A stretch of DNA of 64,000 nt from the NCBI RefSeq assembly GCF_045629565.1, contig NZ_JAZQRL010000008.1, positions 1-64,000 on the forward strand, in the 5' to 3' direction. A program made the translations under genes and the position numbers. This document shows, piece after piece, positions 44,007 to 54,485 of this stretch. The notes beneath the pieces are model-generated. The model did not search any database, was not told the DNA's origin, and saw only the letters and a list, made by a program, of their open reading frames with translations. How positions within the stretch are numbered: the stretch's first letter is position 1; each line of letters starts with the position of its first letter. The DNA comes from Arcticibacter sp045629565. Its GTDB lineage: Bacteria; Bacteroidota; Bacteroidia; Sphingobacteriales; Sphingobacteriaceae.

Positions 44007-45434
44007 TTATAGCCCTGAATACGCTGAATTCTGAGTTATCTTGGGATTCTGTTGTATCACATTCTGAGGTATTGGCAGCACTAACTGTCCTTCATTCTGT
44101 ATTGGCTTTGTTCTTTTCACTACATCTAAAGCTCTCTTTGTCCTCTTCAGATCAAACAGCCTATGAAATTCAAGCGCTAATTCAACCCTTCTCTCGTGTT
44201 CAAGTGCTAACGCTAGAGTTGGATATTTCGCGGTCGGGTAACCAGCAGAGCCAAATGCAGCCAAGCCTGCTCTGGCACGCACTTCATTTAAATACTTGGG
44301 ATCATTGGTGGCCTCTGACAGCATCAGTAAAACATCCGCGTAGCGCAACACAACAAAGTTGTTATTGCTTAGTTCCCTACCATTAGGTGCAGGCGCTGTC
44401 TTGTCCACCCATTTATTTTGAAATTTGATCGGAATGAATGTTCCATTCTTGTTTGTGTATCCGGTTGAGATCGACACATCCCTTCGCACATCGCCTTCTT
44501 CATACTCATTATAAAGATCGTCTGTAACCTGGTTCATTCCGCCGCCAAACAGCGTCAGCACGAAGTTTTCTGTAGGAGCAAACTCTGTCCAGTAATTACT
44601 GTAAGGATTGCCCGCACCTCCTTTGTACTGAATTTCAAATACAGATTCGCTGGTATTTTTAATCGTTGCTCCCCATAGCTGGGCATACTGAGGAACCAAT
44701 CTGTATTTTCCGTAAACCTCAGACAACACCTCCGCTGCCTCTGTTTTCCTGTCTAATGTCAGATATACCTTGCCGAGCACTGCCTGGGCCGCATATTTTG
44801 TAGCCTTTCCTGGTGTTGATGTAACAGCTGCCGGCAAGGGCAGATATTGAGAAGCATAGTTTAGGTCTGCAATTATCTGGGCGTAGACATCTGTTACCGG
44901 TGAGCGTACTACATCATAACTCTCGGCAGCAGACAAAGCCTTCGTTACCAAGGGGATATCTCCCCACATCTGAACCATGTTAAAGTAGTATAATCCTCTC
45001 AGGAACATCATCTGCGCTTTTACCGACTCTTTAAATGCATTATCAAGCGCTGCGCTTTCTATTTTGTCCAGGACTATATTAACATTGTATAAGGCTTTAT
45101 AGCTTTCTTGCCAGAAACGATATACTTCTGTATTCGAAGGAGTTAGACTAAAGTTTTTAAATGCAACTCGGTCTGCCTGAATTCCAGCCACGTTATATAA
45201 TGTAGCGTTATCAGACATTTGCTCAGCAAAGTAAGACACACCGCTGGCAGGAGCATAAAATGTATACAGCGTTGCATAAGCCGCATTTACGGCAAGCTCA
45301 AAATCCTGTGTCGTCTTATAGAAATTTGCAGCATTTGAATTTGATATTGGCGCCATATCCAATGATTTCTGGCAGCTTGACGTGATAGTTCCTAAGAATA
45401 TCAATACAAGTATTTTGCTTATATTCAGTTTCAT
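44007..45434 (-). CDS. RagB/SusD-family nutrient-binding lipoprotein 2
   Basis: A 475-residue SusD-family surface lipoprotein. Signal peptide with lipobox TSSC (Cys21), then TPR-like helices: AQMMFLRGLYYFNMVQMWGD and RYADVLLMLSEATND are family motifs. It should form the lid of SusC 2. The start is the ATG at 45434, 19 bases after SusC; a TTG ten codons upstream overlaps SusC. It is the last gene of the operon and the probable first binder of its substrate. Confidence 0.94.
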   Translation of the reverse strand: MKLNISKILVLIFLGTITSSCQKSLDMAPISNSNAANFYKTTQDFELAVNAAYATLYTFYAPASGVSYFAEQMSDNATLYNVAGIQADRVAFKNFSLTPSNTEVYRFWQESYKALYNVNIVLDKIESAALDNAFKESVKAQMMFLRGLYYFNMVQMWGDIPLVTKALSAAESYDVVRSPVTDVYAQIIADLNYASQYLPLPAAVTSTPGKATKYAAQAVLGKVYLTLDRKTEAAEVLSEVYGKYRLVPQYAQLWGATIKNTSESVFEIQYKGGAGNPYSNYWTEFAPTENFVLTLFGGGMNQVTDDLYNEYEEGDVRRDVSISTGYTNKNGTFIPIKFQNKWVDKTAPAPNGRELSNNNFVVLRYADVLLMLSEATNDPKYLNEVRARAGLAAFGSAGYPTAKYPTLALALEHERRVELALEFHRLFDLKRTKRALDVVKRTKPIQNEGQLVLPIPQNVIQQNPKITQNSAYSGL

Positions 45435-45453
45435 CTTCTTCTGTGTTATAAAT

Positions 45454-48400
45454 TTAAAAATCAAACTTGGCTCCGAAGGTTATGATCCGGGGATTGGGAT
45501 AAGAACCGTAATCCACACCTAGAAACGCACCTGACGGCACACTGACGGAAGAGCTGGCCGAAGGCACTGCATTTGAATAAATATTCGAATAGGAAGTGGA
45601 GTTGTATGTTGTATTTTCGGGGTCGTAGTTCAAATACTTACTCCATAAGTACACGTTCTCCGCATTCATAAAAACACGTATTCCTTTCACAGGTGACTTA
45701 ACGAACAGCTTTGAAGGCAGGGCATAAGAAACGCGAATATTTCTCAGTCTCACGAATGTAGCATCTTCAACCCAGTACGATGAGAACTTTTCCTGGTACC
45801 CTTTAGGTGAAATAGTTGGCTTGAAATGTTTTCCGTCTCCGGGGTCAGCTTCAGACTTCCAGTAATTAGCGACCTCTGCATAAGCGTTTCTTCCTCCATT
45901 CCAGATACCATTATAGCGAATAAGCTGATTGGTGATTTCCCCACCAAACGAACCCTGAAGCATAAACGACATTTCGAAACCTTTATATGAAAATGAATTC
46001 GTCAGTCCGGCTATAAAATCCGGTTGAATATTACCGATGGTAGTCCTGTCGGCCTCCGTGATTTTTCCGTCTCCGTCTACATCCCTTACTCTGGGATCAC
46101 CAGGAGTAGTGACTCCATCCCCCCTTGCCGGACCTGCATCGATCTCCGCCTGATTCATATAGACACCATCGAAGATGTATCCATAAAAATTAGATATGGG
46201 CTGTCCAACTTCGGTTTTGACTTGAACAACGTAATCTGTGTAGATCAATGGCGCATTTCCAGGACCTAATTGCAATACCTTATTTCTATTGAGCGAGACG
46301 TTAAAATCAGTTGTCCAGTTAAATTTTCCAACTATATTTTTTGTACTCAGGCTTGCCTCAAAACCTTTGTTTCTGAGCTTTCCGATATTGGTAAGTTGTG
46401 TTGAAAAGCCCGTTATATCAGGAACAGGAACGTTAAGCAACAAATCATTGGTAGTGGAATTGTAATATTCAGCACTTACATTGATACGGTTCTTAAACAG
46501 GCCGAGCTCGAACCCGGTATTAAACATATTGGTTTTCTCCCATTTGAGGTCTGGATTTTCAATGTTCGTAACATTCAGTCCGTTCGCTAGATTGTCACCA
46601 TATACGTAATTTGACGACCCAAGAAGTCCGATGGGTCCATAATTAGGTATTTGATTATTACCTGAGACACCGTAGCTCGCTTTAAACTTGAGGTTGCTTA
46701 CCGCTGTAACATCACTCATAAACTCCTCATCGGATACCAACCAACCGGCAGAAATTGAAGGGAAGTAACCAAACTGGTTATTTTTACCAAATCTGGAACT
46801 ACCATCGCGTCGGATAACCCCAGAAAGAAAGTATTTGTCTTTGAAATTATAGTTTAACCGTCCCAGATACGACAAAAGTCCCCATTCGTATGCCAGTGTT
46901 GTACCAGAATTTACGGTTCCAGCATTCAGTGTAGGCACCAAATCATTGGGGAAATTCCCCGCACCAACAGCCATGTACTCATCTCGTTGCTGCTGGTAAG
47001 TAAAACCCAGTAATGCACTCAGATTATGATCCCCCAACTTTCTGTCATAATTAAGTGTATTCTCAGTCAGCCAGTTAAACATAAATCTCGAATTTGCACT
47101 CCCTTGTGCAGGTAGAGCAGAAGAATAGCCAAATTTCTGGTCCTTGTTCCAGAAGAAATTGAAACGTGTATTTAATAAGTTCGCGTTGATACTGCTTCTG
47201 AACTTCAAACCTTCAGTGATCCTGTACTCCGCGAAAGCGGTTCCCAGCGTTGTGAACGACTTATTTTGCTTGTCGGCCTCTCTGGTCAGGGAGTATGGGT
47301 GCCATAGTTGCAAGTCCGTGTACTGCGCAAACCTGTACCACTCTGAATTTGGATCTTTGAAACCTAAGTTTCCATTTTCGTTATAAAGCGGAAAGATAGG
47401 GTCGCTCTGCAAACCTAAACTTACGACATCACTTTTACCTTCTATACCGTCAGTACGATCATATAGCGCTGTCAATCCCAGGTTAAGGCCTACAGATACT
47501 TTCTCTGAAATCTTCTGTTTAATGTTCGAGCGGACAGTAAGCCTTTTGTAATAGTTATTGTCCATAACTGCTTCCTGATCGAGGTAAGCACCGGAGAACA
47601 AAAACTGCGTTTTTTCAGAACCTCCGGAAACAGATACCTGCGCATTATGAGAAGCGGCCTTCCTAAACATAACGTCTTGCCAGTCTGTTCCTTTCCCCAA
47701 TTTCGCCCTTAAGGCTGGATCTGTGAAATCAACCGGGATCTTGTAAATGGTTGGCCTTACTTCATTAGGGCTGCTGATGTCGCCGCCCGCAGCTAAGTAA
47801 GCGTTGTTATGCGCATCTATGTAATACTGAATGAACTGCTGCGCATCCATCATATCAACCCGGCGGGTAACCTCCTGCGTTCCGTACTCATAGTTGGCAT
47901 TAACTTGCGTTTCACCCACTTTTCCGAGCTTAGTTGTTACCAGCACTACGCCATTGGAACCACGAGATCCGTAGATAGCAGCAGAAGAGGCATCTTTTAA
48001 TACTTCGACAGACTGGATATCTTGCGGATTTATGTTGTTTAGATTAAAGTTTTCGATAGGTAAACCGTCTACAACATATAAAGGATTTGTTCCGGCAGTG
48101 ATGGAACTGGTACCCCGGATACGTATATTCGGACTTTGTCCCGGCGCTCCCTGAGACTGGGTAATATTCACTCCCGGTAACTGACCTGCAAGCGCTTGCG
48201 TAACGTTTGTTACCGAGCGATCCTTAAAGTTGTCGTAATTAACTGACGCAACAGAACCTGTTACCGCTCTCCTGCTCTGTGTTCCATAACCCACCACGAC
48301 GACTTCGTTTAAACTCTTCGATTCAGGCACAAGTCGTATCTCTAAACTTGAGCGACTGCCTGCGTTAATTTCCTGGGGTTTGTATCCAATATAAGATACA

Positions 48401-48615
48401 GAAAGGACAACGTTCTCTCCAGGTTGAACGTTCAGGACAAAGCGACCCTGAGCGTCAGAACTTACTCCTCTGTTAGAACCCTTGATTTTCAGGCTCACGC
48501 CAATCAGAGATTCCCCATCCTCAGCACTTAAAACCCTCCCTGTGATCTGCCGCGTCTGGGCCTGCAGAGAAAATGTAAGGATGATTGCATAAAACAGTAA
48601 TGCGATTTGTTTCAT
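45454..48615 (-). CDS. SusC/RagA-family TonB-dependent outer-membrane transporter 2
   Basis: A 1053-residue SusC-type transporter: signal peptide 1-19, regulatory beta domain about 22-95 (ITGRVLSAEDGESLIGVSLKI), TonB-box-like LNEVVVVGYGTQSRR, plug domain to about 230 and barrel to the end (ITFGAKFDF). It probably brings the sugar, or a small glycoside, into the periplasm for the ABC importer encoded upstream. A 263-base gap (48616-48878) separates it from the kinase gene; nothing clear is seen in the gap, though an internal promoter is possible. Confidence 0.95.
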   Translation of the reverse strand: MKQIALLFYAIILTFSLQAQTRQITGRVLSAEDGESLIGVSLKIKGSNRGVSSDAQGRFVLNVQPGENVVLSVSYIGYKPQEINAGSRSSLEIRLVPESKSLNEVVVVGYGTQSRRAVTGSVASVNYDNFKDRSVTNVTQALAGQLPGVNITQSQGAPGQSPNIRIRGTSSITAGTNPLYVVDGLPIENFNLNNINPQDIQSVEVLKDASSAAIYGSRGSNGVVLVTTKLGKVGETQVNANYEYGTQEVTRRVDMMDAQQFIQYYIDAHNNAYLAAGGDISSPNEVRPTIYKIPVDFTDPALRAKLGKGTDWQDVMFRKAASHNAQVSVSGGSEKTQFLFSGAYLDQEAVMDNNYYKRLTVRSNIKQKISEKVSVGLNLGLTALYDRTDGIEGKSDVVSLGLQSDPIFPLYNENGNLGFKDPNSEWYRFAQYTDLQLWHPYSLTREADKQNKSFTTLGTAFAEYRITEGLKFRSSINANLLNTRFNFFWNKDQKFGYSSALPAQGSANSRFMFNWLTENTLNYDRKLGDHNLSALLGFTYQQQRDEYMAVGAGNFPNDLVPTLNAGTVNSGTTLAYEWGLLSYLGRLNYNFKDKYFLSGVIRRDGSSRFGKNNQFGYFPSISAGWLVSDEEFMSDVTAVSNLKFKASYGVSGNNQIPNYGPIGLLGSSNYVYGDNLANGLNVTNIENPDLKWEKTNMFNTGFELGLFKNRINVSAEYYNSTTNDLLLNVPVPDITGFSTQLTNIGKLRNKGFEASLSTKNIVGKFNWTTDFNVSLNRNKVLQLGPGNAPLIYTDYVVQVKTEVGQPISNFYGYIFDGVYMNQAEIDAGPARGDGVTTPGDPRVRDVDGDGKITEADRTTIGNIQPDFIAGLTNSFSYKGFEMSFMLQGSFGGEITNQLIRYNGIWNGGRNAYAEVANYWKSEADPGDGKHFKPTISPKGYQEKFSSYWVEDATFVRLRNIRVSYALPSKLFVKSPVKGIRVFMNAENVYLWSKYLNYDPENTTYNSTSYSNIYSNAVPSASSSVSVPSGAFLGVDYGSYPNPRIITFGAKFDF

Positions 48616-48878
48616 AATGAATATTGGTTAGCGCATGAAAACATGCAATTGGAAAATTGGTTAGCTTCTTTTCTCTGACAGACAAATAATGACAGAATCA
48701 AAGAATAAACTAAAATATAAAAAGTAAATGAAAATCAAAGACAAACAATAGAAGTATTTTTTTTATCCAAACCGATTAAAAAAAGAGATAAATAGAAAAT
48801 AATCGCAGACATGACTGCACAGCAGATCATCCCTGTGATCAATTCAGATCTCAGGAAGTTCGCCTGTCATAAATGTTT

Positions 48879-50360
48879 CTAGCCGGCGATAGCCGCCTTC
48901 CAACCGGCGTAGGCCCTAGAAATTGCTACGCGATTTTTTGTTGGGTAGTTAGCTGCCGATTTTTTATTCAGAGAGGCTAACTGGTCCAGATCGCGGTACA
49001 AGCCGCATTCTAATCCTGCCAGATAGGCTGCACCCAGAGCGGAGACGTCAGGCATACCTTTAGTCGCAACCTCTTTGTTAAGCAGATCAGCCAAAAACTG
49101 TAGAACAAAGCCATTGGCCGTAATTCCTCCGTTAACCATCAGCTCCTGGAGCTCTACTCCTGTGTCTTCTTCCATCGCCGTAATTACATCCATAATCTGG
49201 TATGGAATAGATTCGAGGGCAGCCCTGATGATATGGCTTTTGCCCACACCAAACGTAAGGCCATTTATTGATGCCTTTCTGTTCATCTGCCAATAAGGAG
49301 CGCCCAGCCCACTAAACGCCGGAATCAAATAAACACCATTACTATCCGCTACGGAATTTGCGAAATCTTCCGTTTGCTTGAGATCATTAAATAAAAGGAG
49401 CTCATTCTTGAGCCATTCCAAAGTCGCACCACAGGATACAATAACACCTTCCAGTGCATATTTAACTTCGGTATTCGTACTCCAGCAGATAGTTGTGATC
49501 ATGCCATTACCAGAGATTCTCGGCTGGGAACCAATATTCATCAGGATAGAACACCCGGTTCCCAGTGTCGCTTTCGCCGATCCCGGAAGAAAGCACCCCT
49601 CACCGAATGCCGCCGCATGAGAATCACCGATCATGGAGCTGATGGGTATTTTCATCCCGGTAAGCCCCTCAAAGTCGGTTTCTCCAAATAAGGAAGACGA
49701 CGGCCTGGGCTCCGGCAGATTTAACTTTGAGAGGCCGAAAGCCTCAAGTAGTTCGGCGTCCCATGTTAGGGTATGCAGGTTGAAAAACATCGTTCTCGAT
49801 GCATTGGTGTAGTCGGTCTGATATCTAGCTCCTTTTGTCAGGCAGAATAACAACCAGGTATCAACAGTGCCAAAGTAAGCTTGTCCCTGATCCACAGCCT
49901 TTTTTATAACCTGATCATTTTCATATAGCCATATCAGCTTGCTGCCAGAAAAATAGGGGTCAATAATCAGCCCTGTCCTTTCGTTGATCATCTGCTCAAG
50001 TCCATCCTCCGCTAACCGCGCACAAACTCCAACTGATCGTTTACATTGCCACACCACAGCATTGTGTAAGGGATTTCCTGCAGCATCCCAAACCACAAAG
50101 GTTTCCCGCTGATTGGATATCCCACAGGCTTCGATCCCGGCAACAGATCCACCTGCGGCCAAAAAGGTGTTCACACAGTTCTTCACCGCTGTCAATACGT
50201 TCTCATAAATACCTTTTGGATCTTGTTCTACAAAGCCCTCACCAGAAAATATGCTCTTTAAAGGTTCAGTAGACTTACATACCACCTTACCTTGTTCGTC
50301 AAACAGAAGTACTTTTGTGCTGCTGGTACCCTGATCAATTGAAAGAATATACTTACCCAT
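48879..50360 (-). CDS. FGGY-family carbohydrate kinase (glycerol-kinase-like)
   Basis: A 493-residue FGGY kinase. ATP and sugar motifs: SIDQGTSSTKVLLFD, GISNQRETFVVWD, YTNASRTMFFNLHTL, GDSHAAAFGEG, GTGCSILMN and the C-terminal VNGGITANGFVLQFLADLL. Overall style is that of the glycerol kinase branch, which also includes kinases for other small polyols and ketoses. Here it should phosphorylate the ketose formed by the isomerase, before the transketolase. It overlaps the permease gene by one base (TAATG). Confidence 0.9.
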   Translation of the reverse strand: MGKYILSIDQGTSSTKVLLFDEQGKVVCKSTEPLKSIFSGEGFVEQDPKGIYENVLTAVKNCVNTFLAAGGSVAGIEACGISNQRETFVVWDAAGNPLHNAVVWQCKRSVGVCARLAEDGLEQMINERTGLIIDPYFSGSKLIWLYENDQVIKKAVDQGQAYFGTVDTWLLFCLTKGARYQTDYTNASRTMFFNLHTLTWDAELLEAFGLSKLNLPEPRPSSSLFGETDFEGLTGMKIPISSMIGDSHAAAFGEGCFLPGSAKATLGTGCSILMNIGSQPRISGNGMITTICWSTNTEVKYALEGVIVSCGATLEWLKNELLLFNDLKQTEDFANSVADSNGVYLIPAFSGLGAPYWQMNRKASINGLTFGVGKSHIIRAALESIPYQIMDVITAMEEDTGVELQELMVNGGITANGFVLQFLADLLNKEVATKGMPDVSALGAAYLAGLECGLYRDLDQLASLNKKSAANYPTKNRVAISRAYAGWKAAIAG

Positions 50361-51334
50361 TATCTCGATTTTGCGTTTGATTTGTCAATTATAACTGCCA
50401 GCAGGATCACCATACCCTTAACTACCTGCTGCCAGAATGGAGATACATTCAGCAGAACAAGCCCATTATTCAGCACACCTATGATAATAGCTCCGAGTAC
50501 CGTCCCCAATATTGTTCCTTTTCCACCTGAGAGTGAAGCGCCTCCTATCACCACGGCAGCAATAGAATCAAGTTCATAGCTAACGCCGGCATTAGGCTGA
50601 GCCGAGTCTAGTCGCGAGGTGACCATCATACCACCGATTGCTGCCAGCGCTCCTGCGATGGCGTAAACAATAATTTTTACTCTTCCAATATTTATCCCCG
50701 AGAGCCTCGACGCACTTTCATTACCACCGATAGCATAAATATATCTTCCAAGTCGTGTCTTATTGGTAATAATAACGGCAGCTACCACAACCAACGCCGA
50801 TATCCAAACCGGCACGGGAACACCTAATAACCAACCAGTGCCTATATAGGCGAAGCTTTCTCCAAGGCCGGATATAGGATGTCCTTCTGTGTATAGTAAC
50901 GTAAGTCCTCTCGCAATGGTCAGCATAGCTAAAGTTGCGACGAAAGGTGGTACATTGAACCGGGTAATCACCCAGCCGTTGAAGCCCCCTATAAAAGTAC
51001 CACAAAGCAAACCCACAAGAATAGCGCCCAACAGCGTGAAGCCTATATAGAGATCCAGCGGCATTATTCCGATTCCATTACTCAGCAAACCGGCAGTTAT
51101 AGCACCGCATAAAGCAAGTACCGAGCCTACCGACAAATCGATGCCTGCTGTTAGTACGATAAGCGTCATTCCTACAGAAATACACACATTAACGGAGATC
51201 TGCCTCATCACATTCCAGCCATTTGAAACGGTCAGGAACTTATCTGACAACAAACTGATTAACAAGCAAATAACAAACAGTGCAATCAGCGACTGAAACT
51301 TAATGAAATAGGGTTTATATAATCTTAGATTCAT
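50360..51334 (-). CDS. CUT2 sugar ABC permease (RbsC-like)
   Basis: A 324-residue permease of the ribose/xylose/AI-2 (BPD_transp_2) family with about 8-10 helices. TAGIDLSVGSVLALCGA and GGNESASRLSGINIGRVKI are conserved. It works with the ATPase upstream and the binding lipoprotein. Only one permease gene is present, so it should act as a homodimer. CUT2 systems take monosaccharides, not oligosaccharides. Confidence 0.93.
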   Translation of the reverse strand: MNLRLYKPYFIKFQSLIALFVICLLISLLSDKFLTVSNGWNVMRQISVNVCISVGMTLIVLTAGIDLSVGSVLALCGAITAGLLSNGIGIMPLDLYIGFTLLGAILVGLLCGTFIGGFNGWVITRFNVPPFVATLAMLTIARGLTLLYTEGHPISGLGESFAYIGTGWLLGVPVPVWISALVVVAAVIITNKTRLGRYIYAIGGNESASRLSGINIGRVKIIVYAIAGALAAIGGMMVTSRLDSAQPNAGVSYELDSIAAVVIGGASLSGGKGTILGTVLGAIIIGVLNNGLVLLNVSPFWQQVVKGMVILLAVIIDKSNAKSR

Positions 51335-51342
51335 CGGCTCGT

Positions 51343-52845
51343 TTATATTGATTTTGGAATAGCTGCTTGGAGAATATTCTCCTCTGTTGCATCATCGATC
51401 GGTATTTGGGCGGTCACATTTCCTTCGGAGAGAACCATAACGCGATCCGAGACAGCCAGTATCTCAGGTAACTCTGAAGACACCATTATTATGCCCAGTC
51501 CCTGACCAGTAAGGTCAAGCATGAGTTTATAGATTTCGTTTTTCGCATTTATGTCTATACCCCTCGTCGGTTCGTCGAGTAGCAGAATCTTTGGATGAGT
51601 GGCCAGCCATTTTGCAATCACGATCTTCTGCTGATTGCCGCCGCTTAACGAACCAGCTGTCTGTTTACCAGAAGAAGCCTTAATCTTCAAATCACTGCGA
51701 TACTTATCGCAAAGCTGCGTCTCCTTCCCCATATGCAGTAGGCCTAACACCTCCCTGTCTTTCAAAGTCGTAATAGCGATATTTTTCTGAACATCCAGCC
51801 CTAATACCAAGCCATCTTTCTTTCGATCTTCCGGCACCAGCGCCAGCCCCGCCTTGATCGCTTCTATGGAGGAACTGTACGAATAAGCCTTTCCCCCAAT
51901 ACGGATATTCCCGCTGGTATGTTTCGGATGCTGACCAAATATAGCTTCGAGCAATTCCGTTCTTCCGGCTCCCATAAGGCCAAAAACACCTAAAATCTCT
52001 CCCTTATTCAGACAGAAAGATATATCATTCAACAGATACTCCCCACTCCGCTCCGGGTTTTTGAGGTAAAGGTTCTGAACCTCAAGAAGCTCACAATCCT
52101 GTGCCTTACTAGTTCGGTTACGAACGAGACGAACCTCCCTCCCAACCATTTTCTGGATGATGTCATTGGTTTGTACATCTTTCATTCTACCCGATTCAAT
52201 CAACTTTCCATCCCGAAGAACAACATATCGGTCGGCGATCTTAAAGAGCTCATCAAGCTTATGAGAGATGTAAACAATCGCCTTATTCTCGTTTCTGAGA
52301 TCATCGATTATTTCAAACAACACCTTCACCTCATTATCACTTATCGCTGATGTCGGCTCATCCATGATAATCACTTCAGATTCCGTCAGCAACGCCTTCG
52401 CGATTTCAACAACCTGCTGCTGGCCGACTTTTAAATCTACTACCAGGGTATCAGGATCAAGGTTCAGCTTCAGCCTTTTAAGCAATTCCTGCGTTTTCAA
52501 ACGCATAGCTTTTTTGTCCAATCCCCCCCATGTGGTAAGTTCCCGCCCTAAAAAAATATTTTCTGTAATGCTCAGATAAGGAATCAGGTTAAGCTCCTGG
52601 TGGATAATAGCAATCCCGCATTCCTGCGCATGTTTCGGACTGCTAAAATTTACCAGCTCCCCCCTTAACAAAACACGGCCTTCATAGTCAGCATAAACAC
52701 CCGAGAGTATCTTCATCAATGTAGACTTTCCAGCACCGTTCTCGCCTACTATTGCCGTCACCTCGCCGGCATGAATCTCAAGGTTTATACCGTCAAGCGC
52801 CGCAACGCCTGAGAAATGCTTACTTATATTTTCAACTACTAGCAT
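51343..52845 (-). CDS. CUT2 sugar ABC ATPase with two ATP-binding domains (RbsA-like)
   Basis: A 500-residue double ATPase. Domain 1 has Walker A GENGAGKST, and Walker B VIIMDEPTSAISD; domain 2 has a degenerate Walker A (GLMGAGRTE), a full signature SLSGGNQQKIVIAKWLA, and ILLLDEPTRGID. This mix is normal for RbsA/XylG/MglA. It drives monosaccharide import. Confidence 0.94.
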   Translation of the reverse strand: MLVVENISKHFSGVAALDGINLEIHAGEVTAIVGENGAGKSTLMKILSGVYADYEGRVLLRGELVNFSSPKHAQECGIAIIHQELNLIPYLSITENIFLGRELTTWGGLDKKAMRLKTQELLKRLKLNLDPDTLVVDLKVGQQQVVEIAKALLTESEVIIMDEPTSAISDNEVKVLFEIIDDLRNENKAIVYISHKLDELFKIADRYVVLRDGKLIESGRMKDVQTNDIIQKMVGREVRLVRNRTSKAQDCELLEVQNLYLKNPERSGEYLLNDISFCLNKGEILGVFGLMGAGRTELLEAIFGQHPKHTSGNIRIGGKAYSYSSSIEAIKAGLALVPEDRKKDGLVLGLDVQKNIAITTLKDREVLGLLHMGKETQLCDKYRSDLKIKASSGKQTAGSLSGGNQQKIVIAKWLATHPKILLLDEPTRGIDINAKNEIYKLMLDLTGQGLGIIMVSSELPEILAVSDRVMVLSEGNVTAQIPIDDATEENILQAAIPKSI

Positions 52846-52855
52846 CAGATTCTGA

Positions 52856-53485
52856 TTATTTGACTATTTGCAATTGAACCGGCGTCACCTCCATATCATC
52901 AAGCTTCAGGAACCTGCTGTTCAACTCAACGGCACCTGTAAAGCGAACCACATCGCCCTTCTTTGCTCTTTTCTTGAAAGGCGGGAGAACTTCCTTCCGA
53001 ATTATTTTATTTAAGCCTGCAGACACCTCGTTAAACTCAGAGGTATTTTTAAAGGCATTCATGTTAAGCAATCCCGAAGCATCTCTGACGGAGTTTCCAT
53101 AGACAAGCTCCGTTTCAATGCGCAGTTTAAAACTTCCATCACCTCTCCCGATAAGCAGCTCAACATTATTATCATTAACCGCCGTAATCTGCCCCTCTCC
53201 TTTCACCATAAAATACTGTAGATTTCCAATACCCAGCGCATGTGCATGTTCTGCGAAAGCCTTTTCGGGCTGCGTTTTGATCAGTGCTACCAGCTCTTTA
53301 ACATCGATAGCACTTTCAATTGAAGAAGGTAATTTGTTGTCCCAGAAATCTCTGGTATACGCTTCCATATCTGTATCATTCCCCGACTCCGCCTTTCTTA
53401 CCTCACTTAGCTTCTGAAAGTATACCGAATGATAGCCAACGAACAAAAGGGCTGCTACCGCTATAATATATTTAAAAATCCTCAT
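52856..53485 (-). CDS. DUF2291-family periplasmic protein
   Basis: A 209-residue protein with an N-terminal membrane helix (about 5-22), a Lys/Glu-rich helical part and a C-terminal OB-like beta domain (about 125-205) that ends VTPVQLQIVK. It matches the DUF2291 type, which is found beside RbsB-type sugar importers. Its role is unknown; it may help the binding protein or anchor the complex. It sits 3 bases from the binding-protein gene and 10 from the ATPase. Confidence 0.85.
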   Translation of the reverse strand: MRIFKYIIAVAALLFVGYHSVYFQKLSEVRKAESGNDTDMEAYTRDFWDNKLPSSIESAIDVKELVALIKTQPEKAFAEHAHALGIGNLQYFMVKGEGQITAVNDNNVELLIGRGDGSFKLRIETELVYGNSVRDASGLLNMNAFKNTSEFNEVSAGLNKIIRKEVLPPFKKRAKKGDVVRFTGAVELNSRFLKLDDMEVTPVQLQIVK

Positions 53486-53488
53486 AGC

Positions 53489-54424
53489 CTATTTCGAAAG
53501 ATAATTTTTGATATTAGCTGAAGTGACCAGCTCCACTGCGACAGGGACCTTCTGCGGGAAATCTCGTTTGCCGTTAAAGTATTCCTGAGCATAAATGGCG
53601 GCTGTCTCTGCCATTATTTTTGGATACTGCATTCCTGTTGCCTTTATCTTTCCGGCTTCAACAGACTGGAGGACGTCATCTGCCCCATCAAAGCCAAATA
53701 CCTGTACATGATCCGATTTTCCGGCAGCCACCAAAGCCTGATAAGCCCCCATTGCCATGGCATCATTGCCACAGAAAACGCCATCTATATCCGGATTGGC
53801 TTGCAAAACAGACTCCATCACCTCCATGGCCTTATTTCGATCGAAATCTGCACTATGTTGAGCAACCATTTTTAATTCAGGAAAGTCATCAACCACACTA
53901 TGAAAGCCCTTAGATCTGGCCCATGTATTGTTATCTCCTACAAGCCCCAATATCTCCACATACTTCCCCTTCTTGTTTAGCTGCTTCACAAAATACTTAC
54001 CCATGGCAATGCATCCGGAGTAGCTGTCTGATAAGATCTGCGAAGTGGCCACCGTTGTAGAGTTCACCTCCCTGTCCATGCAAAAAACAGGCACATCTGC
54101 GGTTTTAGCTTTTGATATATTGGTTATGGAGCCGTCGGCATCAGTGGGATTAAACAAGATGGCATCAAAACCAGATGTTATTGCGTTTTCAAAATGATCA
54201 GCTTCAAGCGCTGTGTTATTTTGAGAGTCGAATACCTTCGCCTCGTATCCTAACTCACCTGCTTTTTTTGCCGCCGTTTCTGCGAGCACAACAAACCATG
54301 GATTATTTAGCGTAGAAACGATTATTGCAATCTTTTTAGGTTGATCAGGAGCCGCCCTATTCGTGCAGGCATTAATAGACATGCACCAGAGCAGCAGAAA
54401 GAAAATGCAAGTTTTCCTCGTCAT
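53489..54424 (-). CDS. Sugar-binding lipoprotein (RbsB-like, Peripla_BP_4)
   Basis: A 311-residue binding protein with a lipobox (MSINAC, Cys20), so it is anchored in the periplasm. Ribose-binding-type ligand positions can be followed: MDREV (Asp-Arg), WARSKGF (Arg), CGNDAMAMG (Asn), FGFDGADD (Asp) and GMQYP (Gln). These residues hold a cyclic monosaccharide in RbsB relatives. The sugar itself cannot be read, but a ribose-sized one is likely. Confidence 0.9.
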   Translation of the reverse strand: MTRKTCIFFLLLWCMSINACTNRAAPDQPKKIAIIVSTLNNPWFVVLAETAAKKAGELGYEAKVFDSQNNTALEADHFENAITSGFDAILFNPTDADGSITNISKAKTADVPVFCMDREVNSTTVATSQILSDSYSGCIAMGKYFVKQLNKKGKYVEILGLVGDNNTWARSKGFHSVVDDFPELKMVAQHSADFDRNKAMEVMESVLQANPDIDGVFCGNDAMAMGAYQALVAAGKSDHVQVFGFDGADDVLQSVEAGKIKATGMQYPKIMAETAAIYAQEYFNGKRDFPQKVPVAVELVTSANIKNYLSK

Positions 54425-54485
54425 ATTATAATTGGTTAAATAGGTTAATTGCTTCAGACAATTATCTGAAACCAGAAAACTCAGG

